Assembly: GCA_023055425.1 (NCBI GenBank)
Contig: JALGPY010000003.1
Coordinates: 50,453,891 to 50,517,890 of the forward strand
Length of the DNA: 64,000 nucleotides
Direction: 5' to 3'
Source: Linanthus parryae
Taxonomy: Eukaryota; Streptophyta; Magnoliopsida; Ericales; Polemoniaceae
Positions 22,158 through 34,450 of this stretch are shown here, in pieces. Position 1 is the stretch's first letter; the number at the start of each line of letters is the position of its first letter. Position numbers and translations under genes: made by a program. The notes beneath the pieces are model-generated. The model had not been told where the DNA came from. It made no database searches and was given only the letters and a program-made list of their open reading frames with translations.

Positions 22158-24452
22158 GAGTATTCCGCCAGGACCCTTGTAGTAAAGGGTGTTGTCATGT
22201 ATGCAATACCTCTTTGTGATTGCCCAGCTTTCGCTGCTTGTGCCTTCTGCAATAGCTCGTAAAATTGTTTTTCTCCAGTCCGTATCATCCATGTGTTCAT
22301 CATCGCACGCGTCTTCTGTCAACGCCGACGATGTTCGCACTTCAATGGAGATCCTTGCGGGACATTTGTCTGTACTAACCTTGGATCCCAAGGTGGGCAA
22401 AGCATCTGCATGCCTGTTGTCTGCTCGGGGCTTGTGCTCGTACCTCACATCGCAGAATTGCTGCACCAGCTTTTGTACCAGAGTCCGGTATGACAGAAGG
22501 TTAATCTCCTTCAAACCGTACTCGCCCGAGGCTTGCTTGACGATCAACTTGGAGTCTCCCATGACCGTCAAATTGCTTACTTCCAAAGCTTTCGCTGCAC
22601 GCAGCCCCGCTATGAGGGCTTCATATTCTGCCTCGTTGTTGGTGACTGCAAAGTCGAGCTTTGCGGACATCTGTATGACCTCCCCATCTGGCTTGGTCAA
22701 GACTATCCCAATGCCTCCGCATTTCCTTGTTGACGACCCTTCGAAAGGGAGCGTCCAATAGGGTACATCGATTGCATAGATTTCAGGTCCCTCGAGTTCT
22801 TCTTCGATTACAGGCTCATGACTGTTGTCGGGGAATTGTGCCAACAAATCCGCTACCGCCTGCGACTTGATCGCCCGCGGCCGAACGCATGTGATATCAT
22901 ACTGGGAAATGGTCATATACCATTTTGCCAATCTTCCTCCAGGAGTAGTGTGGGTTAGCAGGTATCGTATGGGATCACTTTTCGTAACCACCACCACTTT
23001 GTGCGACGCAAAGTAATGTCTCAACTTTTCTATTATGAAGAATAAGGCAAGGCAATGACGCTCTATGTCTGTGTACCTTGATTCTGCGGGCTGCACAATG
23101 CGAGAGATGTAGTAGATGGGCCTCTCCTGACCTTCGTACTCCTGAGCCAAAAGTGCTCCTATGGATTTCCTGGTTGATGTCAGATACAGTAAAAGCGGTG
23201 ACCCCAACTGAGGTGCGATCATTATTTTTGAAGACGTCAGCAGTTCTTTCAGCTTCCCGAACGCAGCTTCGTGCTCCGGGGTCCAGTTGTATGCGGCATC
23301 TTTTTTGAGAAGATTACTGAAGCAGAAAGTAATCTCGGCAATCGCAGGGATGAATCTTCGCAGATATGATAGTTTTCCCAAGAATGTCTTCAAGGCACTC
23401 TGGTCGTGCGGTGGAGTCATGCTAATGATAGCTGAAACCTTCGCAGGACCAGGCTCGATTCCTTGGCGATGTACCACACATCCCAAGAATTTCCCTGATG
23501 TTACCCCGAACGCGCATTTCATAGGGTTAATCTTCAGCTGAAAGTGTCTGCATCTGTTGAACACCTTCCGCAAATCTGCCAGGTGATCTGCCTCTTGCTT
23601 GGATTTAACCACGAGGTCATCCACATAAAACTCCACTTCTTTGTGCATCATGTCGTGGAATAGGGCCATCATGTCCCGCTGGTAGGTTGCACCTGCGTTT
23701 TTGAGACCAAAGGGCATCACCGTGTAGTTGAACACTCCCACTGGGGTGATGAATGCAGTTTTTCGTGCATCTTCGGGGTCCATCTTGATCTGGTTGTACC
23801 CGCTGAAGCCGTCCCTGAAACTGAACATGCGATGACCCGCTGTCGAATCGATAAGCAAATCGATGTTTGGGAGCGGAAAACCGTCCTTGGGGCAGAAACG
23901 ATTGAGATCTCGGAAGTCCACGCAGATGCGAAGCTGTCCATTCTTCTTTACCACTGGCACAATGTTGGCCAGCCATGTTGGATGATGATTCGGCTCTATG
24001 AACTTGGCATCCAGGAGTTTGACGATCTCCTGTTTGATCTTCACATTAAGCTCCGGCCTGAAGCTTCTTGTGCTCTGCTTTATCGGCTTAGAACCCGGGA
24101 CGATGTCTAAACGATGCATAGTGATGCTTGTGTCCAGTCCGGGCATCTCATCATACTCCCATGCGAACACGTCTTTGTACTCAGTCAGGAGCTGTAGCAG
24201 TCCTTTCTCCTCCTCGCTTGTGAGGTCCGCACTTAGAAATACTGGCCTCTTCTTTTCCTCGTTCGGGCAGAGGAACACTTCCTTTAGCTCTTGCTTTTGT
24301 GGTCTGGGTCTGTCTTCCATGCATTCGGGTGATTCTTTGAGCTTCTCATCTGGAGTGCTCTGCATTGGCCTTTCTGTGACCGCAATCTGCTCGATTTGGT
24401 TGATTTGCCCAGGGATATCCCCATGCCTGTGTGAGGACATCCCCGCGCACCT
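22125..24452 (-). pseudogene. Reverse transcriptase and two RNase H domains of the Tat element
   Basis: The RT domain has LRICVDFRDLNRF, MPFGLKNAGATYQ and the catalytic FYVDDLVVKS, at roughly residues 130-300 of the frame. The classical gypsy RNase H follows (about 390-510), but its first catalytic aspartate region reads LYLTSTRKSIGALL, without the usual D. A second, archaeal/plant-type RNase H comes next: PFEGSS, TNNEAEYEALIAGL, GDSKLIVKQ and RADNRHADAL. Its first acidic residue is E where D is usual. This dual arrangement defines Tat elements. The frame follows directly from gag-protease through one in-frame TGA (24453-24455), either a decayed CGA or a readthrough stop. It ends at 22125 because of the frameshift before integrase. 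Confidence 0.93.
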
Positions 24453-27065
24453 TCATATGCGATAGCACTTCTTCCCATTGGCGTAGAAGCACTCTATCTC
24501 CTTGCCTTCAGGGTCATGCTTTGCTATTCTCTTCAGAGTGTACACGTTCTTTCGCTGGTAAGCGATTCGTGGTGCCTCTTCGCGTGTGGGCGGCTTTTCC
24601 TTGGCATCCTCCCTTGTCACCATAACTCCCGCAGGTGACTGATCCTTGATATCTTCCCAAAGAGGTAAAGGAGTAGGGTTGAACGGCCCCGGTGTTTGCT
24701 CGTCCGCCATCTCGGTGAACCACACCGCCTCGCTAAGATGTGCTTCATCCATGTTGAATGGGTTCGTTGAAGCAGGTATCTCGACTATTCTGTCGTTCCA
24801 GATGGCTTTCATGACTTGGTGGGCTGTTGAAGGGACCGCGTCAAAGCGATGAATCCAGGCTCGTCCTATGATCATGTGATACGTAGTGTTCGCATCTATG
24901 ACATAGAACTTCGCTGAGCACTTGATTTTGCCGATCTGAACGCCCAGGCGGATCCATCCAATCGTCATTCTAGAGTCGCTTCCAAATCCCATCAGCGGAG
25001 ACGGACGCCTGACAATCTTGGGCTCAGGGATCCCTGCTAGCTTCAGTGTGTGGAGCGAAACGACGTTGACCGCTGCTCCTCCGTCGACGAATGCTCGTTT
25101 GAACTCGACGCCATTGATGATGGCCGTCACGTACAGAGGCCTCTGGTGGCTTGCATCTGTCTTTTTGTCGCTGGCAGAAAAGGTCATAATCTTTTCTGTA
25201 GAGCGAGACGCCCTGATGACTTTCCCGTTGGAGACTACGAGATCCTCCTCGTAGTCCTCTGCTATCCTCAAGATTGCTTTTGTCATTTCTGTCCGGCACT
25301 TCTCGGAGAAGTTCATCTCGTCGAAGAATCTGCTAAAGCCGTGCGACCCCTTCATCCGGTCGGCACGTTCGTCCTCTGTGTCTACGCTGTAGTCCTCGTC
25401 ATCATGGACTTCGGCGATGATGGGTAGACCATCGTCTGCGACTTCTTCCAAGTCCACAATCGAGATCATGGCGACCTCTTTACCTTTCGAGTCCTGCTCC
25501 GCATGGGTAGGAAGTGGATTGTTGCGCACATCCTTCCTGTGATCGCTGACGATCAGCTCGCCGTTCTTCATCTTCTGGTTGAATACAATCCTAAGCTTCT
25601 TACATTCCGCTGTGGGATGCATGACCTTGCCGTGGTATTCACACCACTTCGGGTCCCTTACCATCTCCTTGGAGGGTGTTTTCTCAAGCGACGGTAGGAC
25701 ACCGTCCTTGCGCCATTGTCTGCAGAGGTCGCTTGCCTCCTCCACCAAACATGGCAGAGGTGGTACGTCGAAGTTCACAATCTTCGCCTGCTTCTGGGGT
25801 GAAACTGTATTGACCTCTGCTTCGCGTCCCCTCTTGTAACTGAATCTCCCGATCTTGTAGGTAGTACCGCTCGAAGATCGCTCCGGAGCGTTCTTCTTTT
25901 TCTGTCTCTCCACTATGGGCTCGATGTTCTTCGTGCATTCGGTGAGATTTGAAAACGTAGGTGTTTGCAGGTTGATGAGCATGCCTTTGTATTCGTCTCG
26001 CATGCACTGCAGGCATATCTCTACGAGCCGACTTTCGAGCATCGGGTCTTTGCATTCCAAGGACTTCGCCCTGAACTTCTTGATGAAAGTTATCCCATCC
26101 TCCTCGCGCTTCTGATACATCCGCGAGAGGTGGATCATTGTCACCTTTTCTTCCATCTGGAAGAACTTGGTATAGAACTTCTGGACCATGTCGTCCCAAG
26201 TCTTCACGGATCCGGCCTCCAACGTTCGGTACCACTTGTACGCTACGTTCCCCAAGGATTTTGGGAACTCTCGCATCAGCAGCTTGGAATCGGCTCCGTG
26301 TGGTCCCATGACATCGATGAAACGCATGACATGCTCGTGAGCGTTTCCGTTGACATCCTCGAACTTGTCCCATTTAGGAGCCTTATACCCCACCGGGTTA
26401 GGCATGAGATAGATCTCCCGCGGGATGGGTGGATCGTTGTCTAGCTTCGGGATGATGGTATCCGCGAATGATTGGTGAGCCAGAATAGTGTCCATGCGCT
26501 TCTGCAAAGACGTCATACACTCTGGAATGCTTCCCTCGGTAACAGGAGGAGGGGTTGCCGCAGGCGTAGGCGACACGTATGCCGCCGGAGGATTGGGGAC
26601 ATATTGGCTGTTCGCATTGCCCCAGATCGCCGTTGGCGGAGGAAAGGGATACTGCGAAGCCGGATTAGATGCCAAAGCCGGAGGCTGAGGAGTGTGAGCA
26701 GTGAGAGGCAACATCTGAGCTGTTGACCCCTGAATTGAAGGTAGCTGCGTAGTCGCCGGTGGAGTCTGCAGATTAGGGTTGGGAGGTGTGGTTGACACTC
26801 CCAATCCCGAAGCGGTAGGGGCTCCTCCTCCTTGAGAGACGGCGGTGGCTGGTGAAGAGTTTGGTGCAAGGGTGCCCAGAACGGCCAGGATCCGTTCTAG
26901 CTGCGCAGACTGAGCTTTAAGAGCTTTCGCCTGACCTTGGACGGTGGCGTCCAAGGATTCTAGCATCGGTGCCTCACCGGGGGTCGTAGGAGTACTGCGG
27001 GTCTCCTCTCCCGAGGCAGCTTCGGTGGAAGGCGATCTGTTGCTAACATCATCCTCCTGAGACAT
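24453..27065 (-). CDS. Gag-protease polyprotein of the Tat element
   Basis: 870 codons from the ATG at 27065-27063 (MSQEDDVSNRSPSTE). The longer open frame begins with GTG and reads back to the primer-binding site, so this ATG is preferred. The first 200 residues are Pro/Thr/Gln-rich. The gag core follows (NGNAHEHVMRFIDVMGP, KWYRTLEAGSVKTWDDM, FQMEEKVTMIHLSRMYQ) and would form the particle shell. The aspartic protease has the active-site motif AFVDGGAAVNVVS near residue 660, with DGGA in place of the usual DSG/DTG. The frame is uninterrupted. Its stop is a single TGA in the same frame as RT. The homologous gag at 57764-59774 is truncated. Confidence 0.93.
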   Translation of the reverse strand: MSQEDDVSNRSPSTEAASGEETRSTPTTPGEAPMLESLDATVQGQAKALKAQSAQLERILAVLGTLAPNSSPATAVSQGGGAPTASGLGVSTTPPNPNLQTPPATTQLPSIQGSTAQMLPLTAHTPQPPALASNPASQYPFPPPTAIWGNANSQYVPNPPAAYVSPTPAATPPPVTEGSIPECMTSLQKRMDTILAHQSFADTIIPKLDNDPPIPREIYLMPNPVGYKAPKWDKFEDVNGNAHEHVMRFIDVMGPHGADSKLLMREFPKSLGNVAYKWYRTLEAGSVKTWDDMVQKFYTKFFQMEEKVTMIHLSRMYQKREEDGITFIKKFRAKSLECKDPMLESRLVEICLQCMRDEYKGMLINLQTPTFSNLTECTKNIEPIVERQKKKNAPERSSSGTTYKIGRFSYKRGREAEVNTVSPQKQAKIVNFDVPPLPCLVEEASDLCRQWRKDGVLPSLEKTPSKEMVRDPKWCEYHGKVMHPTAECKKLRIVFNQKMKNGELIVSDHRKDVRNNPLPTHAEQDSKGKEVAMISIVDLEEVADDGLPIIAEVHDDEDYSVDTEDERADRMKGSHGFSRFFDEMNFSEKCRTEMTKAILRIAEDYEEDLVVSNGKVIRASRSTEKIMTFSASDKKTDASHQRPLYVTAIINGVEFKRAFVDGGAAVNVVSLHTLKLAGIPEPKIVRRPSPLMGFGSDSRMTIGWIRLGVQIGKIKCSAKFYVIDANTTYHMIIGRAWIHRFDAVPSTAHQVMKAIWNDRIVEIPASTNPFNMDEAHLSEAVWFTEMADEQTPGPFNPTPLPLWEDIKDQSPAGVMVTREDAKEKPPTREEAPRIAYQRKNVYTLKRIAKHDPEGKEIECFYANGKKCYRI

Positions 27066-27084
27066 GGTTGCTTTTGTTGGTAAG

Positions 27085-27102
27085 TTCACGTCGGGTTCAC
27101 CA
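27085..27102 (-). other. Primer-binding site of the Tat element
   Basis: Three bases inside the 5' LTR the minus strand reads TGGTGAACCCGACGTGAA, with the TGG start expected of a tRNA-complementary site. The same sequence adjoins the LTR at 59815 (59794-59811). I cannot name the tRNA by eye. Confidence 0.75.
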
Positions 27103-27105
27103 AAA

Positions 27106-27733
27106 TGTGCACAAGAGATTCCTGCGGGGAGACCTCCGTGTACACCGTATGTAGAGGATCAGAGATGGCACAGGAAGAGTTGGGTTGTGTGTAGGGAGAG
27201 AGTAAGACAGTAGTAATGTCTGAGAGAGAGACAGAGGTTTGGCAGAGCTTCCGCGTATGGCTAGTGTGTCCCCCTTTGTATGGAAAGGTTAACGTCCTAT
27301 ATATAACGGAGAATGTGACCGTTGCAGTGTGGTTAATGCGCCCATCAATGGCGGCTTAATTAGCTTAACCACAACGGCACGTTCGTCCTCATATATAGGG
27401 ACCGTTACAACACGTTATGCGCGAATACCGGAACCGTTATGAGGTTGACCGGGTTTGACCGGATTGACCGGGTTTATTGAGCTCGCACCATAAGTCTCTC
27501 AAAAGCAGTTACTAAAGGTCGCGTGCGGGCTTGGCTCGCACGCGACAGGACTTACTCTAGCCTCCAAACCACTAAGTCCCTACAAGTCCCGTACAGTGGT
27601 ATGCGAGGGCTCTGTCTCGCAGCCCCCACATGGATCAGCGCGGCTGGTGATCCAGTGTGTGTGGAGCACAATATGGTGTGCTGGATGGTTGCCATGTGGC
27701 CAAGATCTGTCAGCTCAGAAAGCACTATCTACA
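27106..27733 (-). repeat. 5' LTR of the Tat element (right copy)
   Basis: 628 bp, from TGTGCACAAG to ATCTACA on the plus strand. In transcription direction it holds TATA-like sequences at 27388-27397 and 27298-27306, either of which could set the start site. The LTR carries several clustered repeats of GACCGG and CGTTAC/GTAACG type. Confidence 0.93.
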
Positions 27734-27738
27734 GAGGG

Positions 27739-30700
27739 TCAAACTAACAATTTTATAATAACTTGAGTTGAACTATCATACCATAACCCAAGGCATGTCC
27801 TCGTGCCTCTGTAACATTTTTGTGATAATTAAAGTCAATTTATACCTATCAGGAGCTCTGTTGACCAAGTCAACTTTGATGGACCAAACTGCAACATTTT
27901 CAAATTATAGGGGCTGAAGTTTAAATAAATAGAACATGTGACTTAGTCATGCATGATCATTTAGGAACTCGTGAGAGTTAGATTAAGCATAATCAAAGAG
28001 TTTAAGCATGGTCTAGGACTATAATAAGGAGATTGAGTTGTCAAGAGCAAATTAGTAATTTCGGGCTAGGAAGTCATCATGACATCTGTATTGCTGTATA
28101 CTACCTCATCTGGAGGCCACATGTTAATAGTGTATATACCTGGAATGTTCAGATATTGATGGAGTAGAGAATCAGCTCCGCGGAACAAGAGTTCTAGACT
28201 ATCATTCAAGTAAGCACTTATATGATTAGTTTGTTACCAGTTTAAGCTTTATTTTCAAGCAAAGGCCATATTGGAATTTATGTGGACATTGAATACATGG
28301 GAACTGCTTTCAATTATTGAGATGTTATATTTATGATTTGGATGATTCAGTATAGTCTGAGGTCGAGGTCTAGGGGTAGACACTCTCCAGGTCTCCTCAG
28401 CCCTACTTTTCAAGCTTGTATTAAATTTTACACAGTTCTATGCATTAGCACTACTATGCTGAACTGATGATCCAGTAGGGATGTCGACACTTAATGTCTA
28501 GTTTTCTTGGTAGATTGGATAAGCCATCCTTGTTGGAAGTGTACATGATCTTCACAACCATCTAGGCAGTGATATACGAAATCCTCTGAATAAGGATGGT
28601 AAGATTATGATCTCAGATCTATATGAAATTGTTAGCACTATATGTTTGATTTGTTGTAATATGTTAAGGTATTGGCTTAATGGCCTGAAAGTATCAATCA
28701 TAACTTTTCATATTTTCAGTATTTTCATTATAACTATAATTTTATGCTTAGTACATAAATTTATATTTATACATAGGATGGGTAAACTTTTATTTACAAA
28801 TTAACAGTTATACTCGCACCTGCCTCCCTCCCCCCCCCCCCCACCCCCCGTGCCCCTACATGGCTCCACCCCTGAGTACTGGGTTTCTTTGCTAATTCTA
28901 GTGCCGTGAAGTCAATTGGAGATGGTGGTGGTGTTATGAGTTATCGGTTGTAGGTCTGGTTTTGGTGATAAACGGTGGTGATTGGGTCTGTGATTGGTGG
29001 CTGAATGGTGTGGGTTCGTGGGTTAATAGGTTGGTGTTTAGGAGCTGGGTATTGTTGTGGAGTTGGGTGAATGTTTAGGTGAAGCAGAGGCGATAATGGT
29101 GAAGTTGCTGAACTGGTTTTAGGTGTGTAAGGGTCTGGTAGTAGTGGTTGTAGGTGATGGATTGTCATGATGAATGAAGAGGTAATGTGGTTCTGGAGTT
29201 TGGTTCGGTGATGAAGGGGCTGGTGGTGGCAGAGGTGATGGTGGTTATGGTGTTGAGGCTGTGAAGGTCTGGGTTTTACTGAGTTTAGGTCGCAGAGTAG
29301 GAGGTTGCTAGGTCATGATTGTTAATTGATTGGTGTATTGAATTGAAGTCTGGTGATTGTGTCGGTGGTTGTAATGGAGTAATGTTGTGACTAGTAATAT
29401 TGTTGGCAGTGGGTTAATGGTTGTGGATTATGGAGGTTATGGTAAATTCATGAAGGTGATAGTGAAGGTGATTTTGTGGCTTAGGTTTAATGGTGATTAG
29501 GTGGTAAATAGGTTGTTTGATAGTGATGAATTGGTTAGTATTGGTGGCATAGAAGGAGTGGCACTGTGGTGTGTTTTGGCCGGAGTTCAAATGCAGCAAC
29601 TCCAGATCTCAAAGTAGCTCAACTCTTTCCTTCTCCATTGTTAGCCAATTTCGCAAGCATTCCTCTTATTCCGAAGTTCGTTTTCGTTCCCATTCCACGC
29701 TCCTGAGCCTCCGGTATCTGTGAATCACATAACTACACATACCGGGCATAAAAGATGATATAAATAGCTCAAATCAATCCAGAAAATGCCCGGACTACCA
29801 AATAAGCACAATAAGCACTACCTCACGAATTCCTCACAATCATAGCATATTTTTCATATATTTTACCCGAAATCACGCAAAACGGTAGGCTTTCAACTAT
29901 AAGTATAACACCGTAAGCGGGGTTATCAATAACATTTGAAAAGTGCATATCAAGCATTTTGAAGACATTTCGTCTCTAGAAGAAGGATTATAACATGAGC
30001 TCGCCAATAGATTTCACATAGTTATAAGAAAGAGCTTGTTACCCTTGACATCACCAAAATTGATTGGTTCTTGAGAAATTTATAAAATTCCAAATAATAT
30101 TAATGATTAATTTAACTTTATTATGTATGCGCCTATTCTACATGCTCTATGTTCTTTGTAGAGAATTTTACCTCACTCATTTTGGTTCATTTGATGGAGG
30201 TATATATGACAACATATTATCATAAGGAAAACTCATATCATAAATAGGATAGCATTTGCTAGAGTTTTTAAGAATCACGTATTGTAACTATGGCAAATTT
30301 TATCCCTTAAGAAGTACAATATATTTATTATTTTTTTAAAAATCTGTTATGCTCATAAACATTACATAATGTTAAAAATATTGATAGCGCCAGAATTCTT
30401 TTGTCAAAATCATATAAATACATTATGACAGTAATCATATGACTCATGTCATGAGATGTAGGAGAGACCCTATTACATGAAATTAATTTTAATATAATTA
30501 TCTTATTCTAACTTAAATATGTGTAAGTTCAAATTCTGAACTCCAATTGATGTCTAATTGACTAATGAGTTGAGTATATTGATGCTTATGAATCATTTCT
30601 TATGAATTTATCAAGATCATCTATAAGTAGATCATGATCTATTTGGTTCCATTCGATTGAAATTGAGAACATAATAATACGTCACCCAAAATTGATCACA

Positions 30701-32469
30701 TAGACATTGGTAAAAAAATGACCATGAAGAGGAAGTAGCTCGTGAAGAAGCTAAACACTGCATACATTTTAGATTATGACCATGATAAAATGTTTTGTGA
30801 AATTTATTTTGAAAAGCCTTTCGAATTATATGATTTCTTAAACCACTAAAAATAAAAATGTGTTACTATTTATTGACCAAAATTAATGTCAACACTCGTA
30901 TAGAACTACATTTGAGTACTTATGAATGCATCAAGCATATTTATGATTTATTTTGAGTTCTTGAGATGCCTCAAATATCCATGTTCATACAGAACTATAT
31001 ATTTCAATGCCCGCACCCGTATGTTGGATGCGTCATACTATTAATAGAGAATAATTATATATTGTAAGTTATGCCACAAAATATTTAACATGGTTATAAT
31101 CATAGATATAACCCACAAATCCTATATTAATGAGAGTGACTATAATTTTTGTAGTGTAGATGACTATGAATATTAAAACATATTTGAAAAGTAACAAGTA
31201 ACATAGAGTGATCGAACGAATCGCTATATGTGAAATCCATGGATGTTGATACCCACGAGATATACGTATTTGCAAAAAACAAATTTAAGTACAGGTAGTT
31301 TAGTACACTTGCATAAATTACAGTATGACAAATGTATCATGAACACGTGTAATCACATGTCACACTTATTGACTGATAGTTTTGATTATTATCTCACCTG
31401 AACATGTCATATTTTAGATAAGCTCAATTCTATTACTAATAATATAGATGCCAGATATTGTGCATTTTTGACGAGTTTGTTTCTCAAGTTTGAAGTTTGG
31501 CATCAAATGATGCAAAGAGGGAATGATCAAATAATTACAAAACGTTGTACTCTTTTTCCCTAGCTGAAGTTTTTATCCCACAAGAATTTTCTTAGTAAGG
31601 TATAATGAGGCATGCAGCCATGGATGAGCTCAAGACTACACTAAATTCATACTCATAAGATGTACTCTTTTTCTTCGTCAATAATTCTGTCCCATTAGGT
31701 TTTACTTTATAAGGTTCTAATGAGGCAACATATTAGTGAATATTCAAGAAGTGTTATGTGATAAGTCTGAAGCTCCTTGAGATTGATATGTAAATGCACA
31801 TGCATAGAGATTTGATTCCTTGATGATGAAAGCCATAAACACAAGCAGGAAATATTGCTAAGTACCAAAGTTTTAAAGCTTTGAGTTAATGTAGCTATGA
31901 CTATATGCATATTTGTCTAACTGTTTTTGTGCAGGTTTTAGTTTTGATATGGGATGACAATATAAATGCATTAGTAATCTATGTTCTAATCTATAATATA
32001 TGCAGGACTGAGTTGGATTGAAAATCCAAACATTATGATGAACTAGCAGGCAAAGGTTCAATGCCTTGAGATCTACTGGTTATCCTTCACTTCTAAGTTC
32101 ATCTAATTATTTCTATGTATGCAGGCTATTTTTGTGAGACTTAGAACTTGTTATGAGGTAATAACTGTCTAATAATACATGTTCTACTGGTTACTTGATA
32201 TATTCATCAATTTGAATATATATATTAACTCAAGTTTATCAGCAGACAAATCTAGCTCTGTTTTTCTTAGGACTGTTAGCAGTTTGCTAATCAGATCTTG
32301 ATGCTAGATTGTCTTGTTGTTGTTTGATCTTGTTTGCTGAGTTTCTGCAGGTTTGTTGGACGCTCCAAAGTCTATAAAAAAATCAGAAATCCATTCAAAT
32401 ATAGTTGTTGTTTGAAGCTTATCAGAAATGAGAATTTATAGGGTTTCTGTTCCTATATTTTCTCAGTTG
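27739..32469. other. Gene-free spacer
   Basis: No gene supported. 28470-28500 shares GATGTCGACACTTAATG with the region near 2250. 28828-28850 is a poly-C tract followed by a CCCCTACATGGCTCCACCCCTG phrase that resembles a hAT-type end, but no partner was found. 28920-29580 is strikingly G/T-rich on the plus strand (GGTGGT, GGTTGT repeats) without an acceptable gene. 29930-32400 is AT-rich and featureless to me. Confidence 0.5.
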
Positions 32470-33240
32470 GTTGCACACTGTTGCTCAAGTGTCCAGCACT
32501 TAAAATTTGAATGGAGGAGAGCCTGAATGATATACAAATGTCGTGGCATTTGAAGAGAGCAAAAAACAGGGAAGATCAAGTTACATAATTCTTCAAATCA
32601 ATCAAGCAAATCGTCTCTCCAACAGCAGAAGATCATCAGATCAGAAGAACTCTTCCAGGCTTCACTAGCTTTTTCTTTCTGAGTTCTTCTACCTGTACTT
32701 AATTGTATTATTCATTCTACATTTCTGAAACCTCACTAAACTTAGTAGTTTGGTTGTTCAAGTGAACAACAAGAAGTTCTTATTGTTTCAACAGGTTGTA
32801 GCCTGTAACTAGATAGGTTGGAAACCACAAGCTGTATAAGTGTAAGGTAGTTCACTTAGGCTTGAGATCCAGGCCTAAATTTGGGTGATTAATAAGAAGT
32901 TGTGTTTGAATCCTGGAGGAATTAGATCCCTCATGCAGACACTAGGTCCAATTGTGACTGAACTCTGTAAAATCCTTGTGTCCTTGCTATTTACTTTTGT
33001 TATCTTTACATTCAGTATAAACTGGAAGTTTCAAAGCTTTGGAGCTTTCCAAATCTCAAAGCTTTGAAGCCTCTATATCTTGCAGTTATATCTTCAAGTT
33101 TCTCAAAACTGTTTCAAAGCTTTGAGATATAAACTGTTTGCACTACTCTAGTTTCAAAAGACTGTGTTTGGCAAAAATTATCATATTTTATTCAATCCCC
33201 CCCTTCTAGAGTATTTAGATCCTGTTTTATTCTTACATTA
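32470..33240 (+). mobile_element. Possible Copia-type LTR remnant
   Basis: The text resembles the R/U5 part of Copia LTRs: repeated TTGT/CTTGT phrases, a stretch on GTTGTAGCCTGTAAC, then TTATTCAATCCCCCCCTTCTAGAG near 33200. The palindrome CAAAGCTTTG occurs three times (33032, 33057, 33115). No matched end, target duplication or primer-binding site was found, so boundaries are approximate. Confidence 0.3.
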
Positions 33241-34442
33241 CAAACTTTCATTATGAAATCTTTAAATACGATTCTCCCCCTAATACTTGCCTCTCTTTGG
33301 TCATCGTTTTCATCTCGTCTTCAAATTCATAGCAAAATTGACAATATTGACTTTATTAAATGTGTGAGAACACATCAAAATCGTATGGTAGCATCATTCT
33401 GCATATAATTGAAATGACAAATATATTCATGGAGTTTAAGTTGGTGGAGACATTGATTAGGCAATTGATGACCATTTCTATCACCGATTTACTTAAATTA
33501 TAAATGACCTAACTATATCACCTTTGATTAATTAAGATTGTTTATGGCTCATCTTAGTATCTGAAGAATAATACAACCTTTCCATATAATCTTGTTACTA
33601 ATAAAATTTAGAACTCGATTCTAGTCTAAATCCGGTGGGCCACAAATCATAATCAAAGTAGCTAGCTCGTGCATCGATCACCAACATTTGTTCATTTCTT
33701 ACTTGGTTTATTAGGCCTATAATCAGCATGTGTCTCTTTTATTAGGCCTAGATAATACATAACATGTTTTATTATGTACGTAGGCAAGTTTTGTATCTTA
33801 TTCAAACTACAAAAGTAAGTAGGATTAGTGTGAATTAAGCTAAATAGACAGGTATGATTACTAGTGGGGATTGTATACAAGTTAAGGTACCTACTGAGTT
33901 AGGTCTAAGTATGATTGTGTTATTGTTGACTCTCTTGATTGAATAGTGATATTTCTTTATCACCATAGCGTTTTCAATCACACTTCATTTTTCATCTTTG
34001 GTGATATTTTGAAAATTTAATCTCTAACGTTGGACATTCATTCTCGATTTCTCCACAATAATGAATATCTTCAAGTCTCCAACAATGTTTAATTATCAAA
34101 GTATATATTTCTCCATTCATTTTTTCTCCTTATATTTAGAATCATTCTAAATTTGTCAAAAACAAAACTACATTTTCCATTTTTTCTTCTATAAATGGAG
34201 GTGTATGGATATTCACCTCCATTCATCAACTAAAGTAATAAATTAATATTTTACCTATAGTTTTGTGTATTATTTTTTATATCGAAATGAACTCCATGTA
34301 GATTATCAAAAGGCATAGTCATAATGTAACACCATAAAAAGTTCCAGGGGACTATATGAAATAATTCAAAATTTAGGGGACAAGAGTGTAAATAAAATTT
34401 TGGGTTTTCTCAACTGAGTATAGACTGGATAATGATTCTAGG
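33241..34442. other. AT-rich spacer
   Basis: No gene seen. From about 34325 (TGTAACACCATAAAAAG) the sequence may begin an old Ty3/gypsy LTR that is split by the hAT insertions at 34451-36027 and continues after 36036. This is inference from the start motif only. Confidence 0.35.
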
Positions 34443-34450
34443 ATAGACAT

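Larger units (their letters stand above)
12769..27733 (-). mobile_element. Tat-type Ty3/gypsy LTR retrotransposon carrying an antisense PMD gene
   Basis: Both LTRs begin TGTGCACAAGAG and the element is flanked by perfect GAGGG duplications (12764-12768, 27734-27738). In its own (minus) direction the order is 5' LTR (27106-27733), primer-binding site, gag-protease, RT, RNase H, second RNase H, integrase, 54-bp tandem array, antisense PMD gene, 3' LTR (12769-13389). The second RNase H is the hallmark of the Tat lineage. It is about 15 kb, long for a gypsy element but usual for Tat elements with extra 3' sequence. The two LTRs differ at about 13 of 620 positions by eye, so the insertion is fairly young, yet coding regions contain stops and frameshifts. 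A truncated relative lies at 57764-60449. Confidence 0.93.

Noticed and set aside
22189..26726. Many plus-strand frames of 60-190 codons
   Set aside because: They are antisense shadows of the gag-pol frames, which have clear domain motifs on the minus strand.
28820..28880. hAT-like end CAGGGGTGGAGCC on the minus strand
   Set aside because: No partner terminus or 8-bp duplication was found on either side; the poly-C tract makes the match weak.
28941..29168. 75-codon Pro/His/Thr-rich minus-strand frame
   Set aside because: Falls in a simple G/T-rich stretch; composition alone explains the open frame.
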